NCBI GenBank assembly: GCA_015487255.1
Contig: WFQA01000312.1
Span: 1 to 9,233 of the forward strand
Length of the DNA: 9,233 bases
Reading direction: 5' to 3'
From: Paracoccaceae bacterium
GTDB taxonomy: Bacteria > Pseudomonadota > Alphaproteobacteria > Rhodobacterales > Rhodobacteraceae
In this document: positions 1-7,901 of the stretch, piece by piece
Numbering within the stretch: the first letter of the stretch is position 1
How the letters are laid out: every line of letters begins with the position of its first letter
Made by a program: the position numbers and the translations under genes
Notes under the pieces: generated by a model
Databases searched by the model: none
The model's input: the letters and a program-made list of their open reading frames with translations, nothing else
Told to the model about the DNA's origin: nothing

Positions 1-16
1 CAGATTATCCAACCCA

Positions 17-117
17 CAGAAGTGAATGGGCGACAGGCCGCAAGGTGTGGCAGGGGACTGTAACTCCCTCGAGGCGACTCATGCCTGGTTCGATTCCAGG
101 GTCGCCCACCACTTCTG
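17..117. repeat. 8-bp inverted repeat flanking the tRNA (leader/trailer pairing)
   Basis: CAGAAGTG at 17-24, just before the tRNA, is the exact reverse complement of CACTTCTG at 110-117, which begins with the last two bases of the encoded CCA. In the precursor transcript the leader could pair with the trailer and extend the acceptor stem past a short gap (AAT at 25-27; A108 and C109). It could be a processing structure or chance. Confidence 0.4.
28..111 (+). tRNA. tRNA-Tyr (anticodon GTA), class II, CCA encoded
   Basis: This is a complete tyrosine tRNA. The acceptor stem GGGCGAC (28-34) pairs perfectly with GTCGCCC (101-107), followed by discriminator A108 and an encoded CCA (109-111). The anticodon stem GGGGA/TCCCT (53-57/65-69, one G-T pair) closes the loop CTGTAAC (58-64) with anticodon GTA at 60-62. 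A long variable arm has the stem GAG/CTC (71-73/78-80), as expected for bacterial tRNA-Tyr. The T arm is CCTGG-TTCGATT-CCAGG (84-100). The D stem is 3 bp, GCC/GGC (37-39/49-51), with GG at 44-45. G1-C72 and A73 fit bacterial tyrosine identity. Position 8 reads as A35 and position 14 as C41 instead of the near-universal U8 and A14. The promoter probably lies largely left of the window. Confidence 0.93.
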
Positions 118-332
118 AAATCCCCTTGTTTCCTTGCGATATTGATAAAAGCCTCCCTTGAGTTGCCGTTTTTTTGGCACATTGGCGCCACGTATAGTCA
201 AATACCTCAAGGAAGATCGTGGTCGCATTTTATCAGCGGCGCATTCCTCAACGGCACCCAAAACCCTGGGTATCAGAAAAGGACACAAGCTTGCGGCAAG
301 GTATCTTACACAACCGATCGATCCAACAACCC

Positions 333-357
333 ATATGCCACTGCCAATCTGGCATAT
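333..357. repeat. Perfect 8-bp inverted repeat
   Basis: ATATGCCA (333-340) and TGGCATAT (350-357) are exact reverse complements separated by 9 bases. No T-run follows on either strand, so it is not a standard terminator. It could be a protein-binding dyad or part of an RNA structure. Confidence 0.45.
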
Positions 358-420
358 ACCGGCCCACCAATGCCGAAAATTCAGGTCCATGTATCGGGCA
401 TTCGGGTAATGCAATCCTGT

Positions 421-460
421 GGAAGCAGCGTAGCGCTCCCCTGTAAAACTGCGTTCTTCC
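421..460. repeat. Bulged 8-bp inverted repeat
   Basis: GGAAGCAG (421-428) can pair with CTGC (449-452) plus TTCC (457-460), leaving a 4-base bulge (453-456) and a 20-base loop. It lies about 40 bases beyond the end of the minus-strand operon. No adjacent T-run is seen on either strand. Confidence 0.3.
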
Positions 461-466
461 TCTAAC

Positions 467-492
467 CTGCGCCCCAGCCAGCATCAGCGCAG
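467..492 (-). terminator. Possible 3'-end hairpin of the minus-strand operon
   Basis: CTGCGC (467-472) and GCGCAG (487-492) form a G+C-rich 6-bp stem with a 14-base loop. Read on the minus strand it begins four bases after the stop codon of the last operon gene (TGA at 499-497). The bases after the stem read GTTAGAGG, not a U-run, so it is at best a weak or Rho-assisted terminator or an mRNA 3'-end stabiliser. Confidence 0.25.
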
Positions 493-496
493 AAGA

Positions 497-2557
497 TCAC
501 CGGCCTTCAACCCGCCACGCCAGCAAGCTGAAAAACGCCGCGATCAGCAAATAAACCCAGCCTCTGGTCAATGGGGTCAGCCGCACATCCTGCACCGTGT
601 AAGCGCCGCGCGCCACCACCCCGGCCCAGCCGCGCCCGGCAGAAACCCGCCCCTCGCGCACCAGCCTGAGGCCCGGCAGCCCATCCTCCAGCGCAAACAA
701 CCCGCCACCGGTTGCCCGCACCAGCGGGGCCAGAAGCGCTCCACTTGCAATCGGGTAGGCAAATTCGACCGGGGTGGCCGGGCCGGTGGCAACCACCGCC
801 TGCGCATCGCCCTCAAACAGCCGGTAAACCCCGCTTTCCTCCGCCGTGAACCCCAGTTGCCAGCGCCCCTCGGAAAGCGGCTTAAACTCCAGCACCTGCT
901 CCACACCCGAGGGCGAAACCACCGTCAAATCCCCCACTTCGCCGCTCAGCAGCTGCCGCTCGACCAACACATCCATGCCCCGCGCATTGCCAACGAGTAC
1001 ATTTTCTTCCAGTTCCGGCTCCTTCATCAGCCAATGCGCCAGGCGGCGCAACAATTCGCGCTGCGGCCCGCCGCCCTCAAAGCCCCGGCTCCACAGCCAG
1101 GCCTGGTCCGAGGCCAACAGCGCCAGCCGCCCCTGCCCAACACGGCTGAGCTGCAACAGCGGGCGGCCATCCACCCCCTCCATCACCGTGTCGCCGCCCG
1201 TTGGCACCATCTCCACCATCCGCATCCAGCGGCCCCAGCTTGGGTCTATCCCGTCAATCCCCTGCCCCTCCAGCCCTTCGGTCACCGGGTGGCGCCTGCC
1301 CACCTCGCTGATCCGGGGCAAAAACCCCTCTTCCAGCACCCGCCCGGTCGGGGCGGCGGGCAAAATATCACGCAATGGCGAGCGATACAGGCTCTCGGCA
1401 CTGGCAAAAGCCGGGCCGGAGGCAATAAGCACCGCCCCGCCAGCCTCGACATAATTGGCAACATTCCGGATATAAACCTGCGGCAGCACCCCCTGGCGGC
1501 GGAAACGGTCAAAGATAATCAGGTCAAAATCGGTGATCTTTTCGGTAAACAATTCCTGCGTCGGAAAGGCGATCAGCGACATCTCCTCATAGGGCACCCC
1601 GTCCTGCTTTTCGGGCGAACGCAGGATGGTGAAATGCACAAGGTCCACCGCGGCATCCGCCTTCAGCAGGTTGCGCCAGGTGCGCTCCCCGGCATATGGC
1701 TCGCCGGAAATCAGCAGCACCCGCAGCCGGTCCCGCACCCCGTTGACGCTGAGAATCGTGCGATTGTTCAGCCCGGTCAACTCGCCTGCCATCTCCGGCG
1801 TGCGGATCTCAAGCAGGTTTATGCCGGCGTGGTTGATGCTCAGGTTCAGCGGCACATCGGTGTTGAGCGGCAGGTCGATCACCTGCTCGTCGCCGCCGTC
1901 AATCGTGGCAATCACCCGCGCCATGCCCGATGAATTCGGTGCCGCGCCTTTATCCTCGATACGCAACACCAATTGCACCTCCTCGCCGACAATCCCAAAA
2001 GCCGGGGCGGATTTAACCGTGATCGAACGGTCCCAGTCGCTGGCCTCGCCACTCATCAGCTGATGCACAGGGGCGGCGGGGGTGAAGGGAATATCCGCAT
2101 CGTTCACCACCCCGTCGGTGATCAAAAACACCCCCGACAGCCGGTCGGCCGAAACCAGCCCGGCCGCCTCGCGCAACGCCTCGACCAACAGCGTGCCATC
2201 GCGCCCGGCATCTTCCACCCGGCGGATAATCACCTCTGGCGGCGCGGCCAGCCCGGCCAGTGCCTCCTGCAATTCCGCCAGCGCATCCGCGCTTTGCCCC
2301 GGGCGCACGGTCAGGCTTTGTGATGAGGTTTCATCCATCACAATGATCACCGCATCGCGCGAGGGTATCCGGTTTTCCTCCCGCCAAAGCGGGTTGGCCA
2401 GCGCCGCCACCAGCGCGCCAAGCGCCACCGCCCGCAGCGCCCAGCCCGACAACCCGCGCCATGCCGCCAGCAGCAAAAGCGCCAGCGCCAGCCCGGCCAG
2501 CCCGGCCAAAAGCCAAAATGGCAGCATCGGGTCAAAAGCGATCGAATTCACATTCAT
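497..2557 (-). CDS. Membrane-anchored VWA-like / glutamine amidotransferase-like protein
   Basis: This 686-residue protein is the last gene of the operon. Two N-terminal membrane segments (about 12-32 and 38-55) and one C-terminal segment (about 664-682) bracket a large region that is probably periplasmic. Residues about 68-165 are VWA-like: the strand IIVMDETSS gives a near-canonical metal-site motif (D75, T77, S79), and LITDGV (145-150) matches the later VWA aspartate motif. A class I glutamine-amidotransferase-like fold (DUF1355 type) follows at about 278-510, with RLRVLLISGEPY, DLIIFD and GGAVLIASG. The usual nucleophilic Cys in a GxCxG elbow is absent, so amidotransferase activity is unlikely. 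The ATG at 2557 overlaps the upstream stop as ATGA, and GGAAAGG (2572-2566) with an 8-base spacer supports it. The product's role is unknown. Its position suggests it is a partner or client of the MoxR/DUF58 pair. Confidence 0.88.
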   Translation of the reverse strand: MNVNSIAFDPMLPFWLLAGLAGLALALLLLAAWRGLSGWALRAVALGALVAALANPLWREENRIPSRDAVIIVMDETSSQSLTVRPGQSADALAELQEALAGLAAPPEVIIRRVEDAGRDGTLLVEALREAAGLVSADRLSGVFLITDGVVNDADIPFTPAAPVHQLMSGEASDWDRSITVKSAPAFGIVGEEVQLVLRIEDKGAAPNSSGMARVIATIDGGDEQVIDLPLNTDVPLNLSINHAGINLLEIRTPEMAGELTGLNNRTILSVNGVRDRLRVLLISGEPYAGERTWRNLLKADAAVDLVHFTILRSPEKQDGVPYEEMSLIAFPTQELFTEKITDFDLIIFDRFRRQGVLPQVYIRNVANYVEAGGAVLIASGPAFASAESLYRSPLRDILPAAPTGRVLEEGFLPRISEVGRRHPVTEGLEGQGIDGIDPSWGRWMRMVEMVPTGGDTVMEGVDGRPLLQLSRVGQGRLALLASDQAWLWSRGFEGGGPQRELLRRLAHWLMKEPELEENVLVGNARGMDVLVERQLLSGEVGDLTVVSPSGVEQVLEFKPLSEGRWQLGFTAEESGVYRLFEGDAQAVVATGPATPVEFAYPIASGALLAPLVRATGGGLFALEDGLPGLRLVREGRVSAGRGWAGVVARGAYTVQDVRLTPLTRGWVYLLIAAFFSLLAWRVEGR

Positions 2558-5283
2558 TGCCCCAGCCTTTCCAGCAGGGCCGGCACATGCACCTGATCGG
2601 ATTTATAATTGCCGGTCATCACATACATGATCAAATTCACCCCAAAGCGATTGGCCAATTCGCGCTGCCGCTCCCCGCGCGCGCCCTGCCCTACCGGATA
2701 GACCGGGCGGCCGCGCTCGTCCTGCGCCCAGGCCGAGGCAAAATCATTGGAGCCAATCACCACCGGCGTCACCCCGTCATTGAGGTTGCGAAACGGTGCG
2801 CCCTCGATCGTGGTCAGATTGCTTGGCGCCTCGACCCAGAGCCGGCCCTTGTTCCAGCGCCCCGGAAACACCTCGAGCAGGTAAAACGAGCGGCTCAGCA
2901 CATGGTCCGGCTCGATCGGGGCCAGGGGGGGGATTTCAAGCTGCGCGGTGAGGCGCTGCAACACCCCGCCATTGATCGACCCGGCCCCGAGATCAGCATC
3001 GCGGGTATCAAACATGATCATGCCGCCATTGCGCAGATAGGTGTTGATCTTGCCCACGGCCACGGGTGAAAGCATCGCCTGTTGGTCCGATATCGGCCAG
3101 TAAAGAAAGGGGATCAGCGAAATATCATCGCGCTCTATATCCACCGCCAGCGGGTCCACCGGCTCGATCGAGGTGCGCAGGGTCAGGGTGCGGGAAAGCC
3201 CGAAAAGCCCGGCGCGCGAGATCTCGTCAATCCGGCTATCGCCCGTTATCACATAGGCCAGCACCGTGTTGTTGGCGGCCAAAAGCGCGCGGCTGTCATC
3301 GGCGGGTTGCGCCTGCGCCGCCTCACCAGCCAGCCCGAAAGCCAGCACCACAAGCGCCAGTTGCCCGCCCCGGCTCATCCGGCCGGAAATAAACAGCGAG
3401 GCCAGGATATCCAGCATCAGCAACGCCAGCGCCAGCAGCAAAAACAGGGTTTTCAGCGGGGTTTCGGGCTGGGCCTCAAACCCTTCCACCACCACATCCA
3501 AAGGCAGGCCATAAAGCGCTTTTGGCAGGGTTTCCTCATCCAGCAGGTTGATCGCCACCTCGCGCTCAAAACTCTGATAATAGCCCGGCGGGGTGCGCCT
3601 GTCACGCGGGGTGCTGGCCAGCAATTCGCCGCTCACCGCCTGGCCGGGTGCGGCATCGGCAAGGGTGCCAAAACCGTCCAGCGTGCGGCTGGCCAGCCAG
3701 TTCTGCCCGACCAGCTCCTCCTCCGCCGCCGCGCCGCTGCGCGCCGAGATCGACAGCCGGGTCAGCATATCCACAAACAGCCCCGAAAGCGGCAGGTTGG
3801 ACCATTCCGCATTGGCGGTAACATGAAACAGCACCATGCGCCCCTGCCCGCGCCGGGCCGAGGTGACCAGCGGCGTGCCATCTTCCAGAGCCGCCAACAC
3901 CTTGCCGGAAAGATCAGGCCCCGGCTGGGCCAGCACTTGCGCAAACACTTCCACATCATCGGGTGGTACCAGCCCGGCAAAAGGGCTGTCAGCGCCAAAG
4001 GGGCGCAGGCGTTTGGGGGTGGCCCATGTCATCGCGCCGCCAAGCTGGCGGCCCCCGGCGCGCAACGCCACCGGCAAAAGCGGGTCATGCGCGCCAAGTT
4101 CGCGTGAGGCCGAGGCGAGGCGCGGCCCGGCAAAGCGCAGCAGGGTGCCGCCCGCCTCGATCCATTCCAGCACCCGGCCGGTTTCCTCCTCGGAAAGCGC
4201 GCCAACATCGGCCAGTATCAGCACATCGGGCACCGCCAGCAGCAGCTCGTCCAGGGTGCCGCGAATAACCTGCGAGGAAGGCTCCAGCGCCTTTTTCAGA
4301 TAAAACAGCGGGTCCACCAGTTGCGGGCCTTCCTGACTGTCGCGCGGGGTATAAAGCGCCACTTTGCGGCGCAGCAACCCGCTATCGGCCAGCACCACCC
4401 CGCCCGCCGAAGCCCCCTCGGCCAGCGCCAGCCGCCTGATGCGGTTGCGCAATTCAAACGGCATGTCAAAAACCGCCAATGTGTCCGCCTGCCCCGGTGC
4501 AAAATCGGCCACGCTGCGCCAGAGCACCTGCTCCACCCCGTCCGGTGCCGGGCCGATGGCCAGCACCGGCACGCTTTGTGCTGCACCGGTAGCAACCCGG
4601 TGCACCGGCAGCAACAACTGCTCCCCCTCGATCCGCCCCGGCAATAAAGAGAGCGCAGGTTCCAGCCCGGTCACCAGCGTCAGCGCGCCCCGGGCTTGCA
4701 GGGCATTGGCAAGGGGGCCGGCATTATCAATACCATCCGAAATCCAGATGGTTTCAAACGGTTCCTGCGGGTTACTGAGCAACCAGTCGGCAAAGGCATC
4801 CCGGTCAGGCGCATAGGGGGCGGGGGTGAGGCTTTTGATGATCGGGCGCAGGTCTTGCGGCGCAATGAAATCCATCCCGCCTTCGGCCGGCAGCGGATCA
4901 GTCAGCAGGCGCAGGGCCACCGGGCGGGTGGAGCCGGCCAGAATTTCGTCAACCTTGGCCAGCCGTATCTGCCAATCGGGGGCCGAGGCCCAGCCGCCAT
5001 CCATCAGTACCAAAAGCCGCCCCTCGCCAGCGGTTTTGGCGCGCGGGTTGAGCACCGGTTCGGCAAAGGCAATAATGGCGGCCGCCAGCGCGGTGAGGCG
5101 CAACAGCAGCAGCCACCACGGGGTGTGGTCGGGGATGCTCTCGGGGTCTTTCAGCCCCAAAAGCAGGCGCACACCGGGGAAGCGATAGCGCGAGGGCGCT
5201 GGCGGCACCGCGCGCAGCAACCACCATAATATTGGCAGGGCCAGCAGGCCAAGCAGGATGGCGGGGCTGAGAAAACCGATCAT
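2554..5283 (-). CDS. BatA-like N-terminal membrane protein fused to DUF4159
   Basis: This 909-residue protein starts at the ATG at 5283, which overlaps the DUF58 stop as ATGA. A 33-codon upstream extension to 5382 would lie inside the DUF58 gene and is rejected. Residues 1-80 form the BatA/aerotolerance N-terminal domain with two membrane segments (about 3-23 and 56-75). A degenerate VWA-like domain follows (about 88-205; LLVLMDGGWAS, then IWISDGIDN), in which the DxSxS metal motif is lost. A Rossmann/amidotransferase-like region (about 350-515) includes VLILADVG and GGTLLRFAG. A second hydrophobic pair (about 608-633 and 640-658) ends in EAAQAQ, which resembles a signal-peptidase site. The C-terminal DUF4159 domain covers about 670-900 (NNTVLAYVITGD, FLYWPIS, GGMIMFDTRDAD, NLIMYVMTGNYKSDQVH). 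The protein probably exposes both large domains to the periplasm. Family membership is clear, but the function is unknown. Confidence 0.92.
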   Translation of the reverse strand: MIGFLSPAILLGLLALPILWWLLRAVPPAPSRYRFPGVRLLLGLKDPESIPDHTPWWLLLLRLTALAAAIIAFAEPVLNPRAKTAGEGRLLVLMDGGWASAPDWQIRLAKVDEILAGSTRPVALRLLTDPLPAEGGMDFIAPQDLRPIIKSLTPAPYAPDRDAFADWLLSNPQEPFETIWISDGIDNAGPLANALQARGALTLVTGLEPALSLLPGRIEGEQLLLPVHRVATGAAQSVPVLAIGPAPDGVEQVLWRSVADFAPGQADTLAVFDMPFELRNRIRRLALAEGASAGGVVLADSGLLRRKVALYTPRDSQEGPQLVDPLFYLKKALEPSSQVIRGTLDELLLAVPDVLILADVGALSEEETGRVLEWIEAGGTLLRFAGPRLASASRELGAHDPLLPVALRAGGRQLGGAMTWATPKRLRPFGADSPFAGLVPPDDVEVFAQVLAQPGPDLSGKVLAALEDGTPLVTSARRGQGRMVLFHVTANAEWSNLPLSGLFVDMLTRLSISARSGAAAEEELVGQNWLASRTLDGFGTLADAAPGQAVSGELLASTPRDRRTPPGYYQSFEREVAINLLDEETLPKALYGLPLDVVVEGFEAQPETPLKTLFLLLALALLMLDILASLFISGRMSRGGQLALVVLAFGLAGEAAQAQPADDSRALLAANNTVLAYVITGDSRIDEISRAGLFGLSRTLTLRTSIEPVDPLAVDIERDDISLIPFLYWPISDQQAMLSPVAVGKINTYLRNGGMIMFDTRDADLGAGSINGGVLQRLTAQLEIPPLAPIEPDHVLSRSFYLLEVFPGRWNKGRLWVEAPSNLTTIEGAPFRNLNDGVTPVVIGSNDFASAWAQDERGRPVYPVGQGARGERQRELANRFGVNLIMYVMTGNYKSDQVHVPALLERLGQ
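2566..2572 (-). promoter_or_regulatory. Ribosome binding site for the 686-residue protein
   Basis: GGAAAGG read on the minus strand lies 8 bases before the ATG at 2557, inside the 3' end of the upstream gene. It favours this ATG over the nearby second ATG (2553-2551), which is also out of frame. Confidence 0.55.
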
Positions 5284-6154
5284 CGCTGGCTGCCCAAGGC
5301 ATTGAAAAGCCAAAGCAAGGCAGCTTGGGCTGCCTGTGCGGTGCTGTGGTGCAAATAGTGCCAGCCCGCGCGGTGCGCCCATTGCCGCAACTGCTCGGAG
5401 CGGGCTTGCAACCGCTGGTGATATTCCGCGCGCAGCGCCTTGGCGCGCTTTGTTTCAAAGTCGATCACCCCACCCATGCTTTCAAAAATAATCCGGCCAT
5501 CAAAGGGGAAGGCCTCCTCGGACGGGTCCAGAATATGCACAAGCGCGCCGTCATTGCCCGCTTCGGCATGGGCGTGCAGCGCGGGGAAAATATCCGCCTC
5601 CGCCGCCATGAAATCCGAGAAAAACACCCGGTGGCCGCCGCGCGCGCCGTGGGGCATGGGCAATTTGCCATAATCGCTTTCATCCCCCAGCTTGCTCAGG
5701 GCCAGCGCGATCTGGTGCAGCTTGTTTTGGCCAAAACCGGGGCGGGAGGCCAGGCTTTGCATCAGTGCCACCCGCTCGCCCGCGCGGCTGAGCAGACTGG
5801 CCGTGGCCTGCGCCAGCAGCTTGGCGCGCTCGGCCTTGGGGGCGTTGCTTTTACTGTGATACTGCATGGCCTTGGAAGGATCGACCCAAAACGCCACGGT
5901 CTGGCTGGCCTCCCATTCCCGCTCGCGGATAAACAGGGCATCACCCTGCGCCGAGCGCCGCCAGTCGATGCTGGCCATGCTGTCACCGGGCATGGCGTGG
6001 CGATATTGCCAAAAGCTCTCGCCACTGCCCGCGCGGCGGCGGCCATGCGCACCCAAAGCCACATTGGCCGCCAGCCGCTCGGCATCGGCCAACAAGGGCG
6101 GCAGGACACCGGCCAGCGCTTGCGCATTTGCGCGCAGGGATTGGGCGGTTTGGC

Positions 6155-6158
<4 letters not shown>
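5280..6158 (-). CDS. DUF58 domain protein (soluble, MoxR partner)
   Basis: This 292-residue protein of the DUF58 family usually accompanies MoxR ATPases. The family signature is plain: SGESFWQYRHAMPGDS (about 45-60), then SIDWRRSAQGDALFIRERE (63-81), and a VWA-like strand with DPSKAM (93-98) where many members have DxSxSM. VFFSDFM (178-184) is the later VWA-like strand. No membrane segment is apparent except a mildly hydrophobic C-terminus, so it is probably cytoplasmic. The start is a GTG at 6158 that overlaps the moxR stop as GTGA. Its own ribosome binding site is weak, which points to translational coupling with moxR. It probably links the ATPase to the downstream membrane proteins; this is inferred from operon context and family pairing. 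Confidence 0.93.
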
Positions 6159-7159
<1,001 letters not shown>

Positions 7160-7166
7160 TATAATT

Positions 7167-7172
7167 CCCCTT
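7167..7172 (-). promoter_or_regulatory. Ribosome binding site of the MoxR ATPase gene
   Basis: AAGGGG on the minus strand lies seven bases before the ATG at 7159. It is the clearest Shine-Dalgarno site in the operon, consistent with translation entering here and reaching the later genes by coupling. Confidence 0.7.
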
Positions 7173-7260
7173 AAATTTGCGCCAGTTTAACCTCCCGGCT
7201 GGATTCGTCTAGCAAAGCTGCTATCCTATGGGCTGAAAAACACCTATTTTGGCGAGAAAA
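7173..7260. promoter_or_regulatory. Divergent promoter region between the MoxR operon and the DUF1285 gene
   Basis: This interval must hold the promoters of both divergent units unless transcription comes from further away. Toward the DUF1285 gene, TATCCT (7222-7227) is a possible -10 without a good -35. Toward the MoxR gene, TTGCTA (7215-7210) and TTAAAC (7190-7185), both read on the minus strand, are weak -35/-10 candidates with a 19-base spacer. A dyad TAGCA-N4-TGCTA spans 7210-7223, near the middle of the interval, and overlaps the candidate elements. The individual promoter elements are low-confidence. Confidence 0.4.
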
Positions 7261-7839
7261 ATGGCCGAGATCGATCAGAACTCCGTGATGCCCCCGGCAG
7301 ATGGCCTTCTCAAAGCCGCGCAAGGCTTTGCCAGGCACGGCCCGGCGCCGGTGCATTTATGGAACCCGCCGTTTTGCGGCGACCTTGATATGCGCATAAC
7401 CCGGGATGGCACATGGCTTTACCTCGGCACCCCGATCGGGCGCAAACGGATGGTCAGGCTGTTTGCCTCGATCCTGAAACGCGAGGGGGAGGACTATTTT
7501 CTGGTCACCCCGGTGGAAAAGGTGCGGATCAAGGTTGACGATGTGCCCTTCATCGCGGTGGATTTCGAGGTTGAGGACGGCCCGGTGATCCGTTTCACCA
7601 CCAATATGGACGAGCAATTCACCCTAGGCCCGGACCACCCGCTGCATCTTGAGCATGATACCACCGGCCAGCCTGCGCCTTATGTGCTGGTGCGCGGCGG
7701 GCTTGAGGCGCGCATTGACCGCAAAAGCTTTTACCGGCTGGTGGAACAGGCGCAAGTGAGTGAATATCAAGGGGAAAACTGGCTTGGCATATGGTCAGAT
7801 AATGTATTTTTTCCGCTGATAGCCGAGGCCGGGCTTTAG
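7261..7839 (+). CDS. DUF1285 family protein
   Basis: This 192-residue protein belongs to the DUF1285 family, common in proteobacteria and with solved structures of unassigned function. Conserved stretches visible are VHLWNPPFCG (31-40), DMRITRDGTWLYLGTPIGR (43-61), YFLVTPVEKVRIKV (79-92), the acidic VDFEVEDG (100-107), YVLVRGGLEARIDRKSFYRL (141-160) and GIWSDNVFFPL (176-186). No signal peptide or membrane segment is seen, so it is probably cytoplasmic. The ATG at 7261 is preferred over an in-frame TTG at 7249 because GGCGAG (7251-7256) lies just before it, although that site is weak and close. It is divergent from the MoxR operon, and a possible regulatory link is only contextual. The family is sometimes proposed to have a signalling role, which is unproven. 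Confidence 0.93.
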   Translation: MAEIDQNSVMPPADGLLKAAQGFARHGPAPVHLWNPPFCGDLDMRITRDGTWLYLGTPIGRKRMVRLFASILKREGEDYFLVTPVEKVRIKVDDVPFIAVDFEVEDGPVIRFTTNMDEQFTLGPDHPLHLEHDTTGQPAPYVLVRGGLEARIDRKSFYRLVEQAQVSEYQGENWLGIWSDNVFFPLIAEAGL

Positions 7840-7853
7840 GAAATGTCGGAAAG

Positions 7854-7883
7854 TTTTCAGCGTCACCTGGTTGAAAATATAAT
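7854..7883 (+). promoter_or_regulatory. Candidate promoter of the LytTR gene with an embedded dyad
   Basis: TATAAT at 7878-7883 matches the sigma-70 -10 consensus exactly. TTTTCA (7854-7859) lies 18 bases upstream as a partial -35. TTTTCA is also the left arm of an inverted repeat with TGAAAA (7872-7877), so a dyad spans the -35 to the edge of the -10. Transcription would begin near 7890, giving a leader of roughly 58 bases to the TTG at 7948. It lies in the intergenic gap after the DUF1285 stop, which suggests an independent transcript for the LytTR gene. Confidence 0.45.
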
Positions 7884-7901
7884 TTCACTTCAATTCTAGC
7901 G

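Larger units (their letters stand above)
112..496. other. Non-coding stretch with no convincing gene
   Basis: This 385-base stretch lies between tRNA-Tyr and the end of the minus-strand operon. Its base composition is less G+C-rich than the flanking genes. Reading frames of 75-111 codons exist on both strands, but they overlap one another, none resembles a known family, none has a clear ribosome binding site, and one runs through the tRNA. The region has small inverted repeats at 333-357, 421-460 and 467-492 and a short T-run (169-175) inside a weak TGCC/GGCA hairpin (164-179). No strong intrinsic terminator is visible for the tRNA. An uncharacterised small RNA or a decayed gene cannot be excluded. 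Confidence 0.5.

Noticed and set aside
104..369. GCCCACCA repeated at 104-111 (tRNA 3' end) and 362-369, as a possible integration site pair
   Set aside because: The match is only 8 bases, the enclosed stretch is about 250 bases with no integrase, and a C/A-rich 8-mer recurring by chance is plausible.
79..414. A 111-codon minus-strand reading frame between the tRNA and the operon end
   Set aside because: It runs through the tRNA gene (its C-terminus is translated tRNA sequence), matches no known family and has no convincing start signal.
142..484. Several overlapping frames of 75-107 codons on both strands in the gap after the tRNA
   Set aside because: They overlap each other, have no recognisable domains or ribosome binding sites, and their composition does not favour any single frame.
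5284..5382. A 33-codon N-terminal extension of the 909-residue protein
   Set aside because: It would lie inside the DUF58 gene, lacks a membrane-protein start pattern, and the ATG at 5283 sits in an ATGA overlap immediately before the hydrophobic BatA-type N-terminus.
7160..7165. TATAAT on the plus strand just after the MoxR start codon as the DUF1285 promoter
   Set aside because: There is no acceptable -35 at 16-18 bases upstream, and the A/T-rich bases are explained by the spacer between the MoxR ribosome binding site and its start.
7249..7260. TTG at 7249 as the start of the DUF1285 gene
   Set aside because: It adds only four residues (MARK), has no ribosome binding site before it, and removes the purine-rich site that serves the ATG at 7261.
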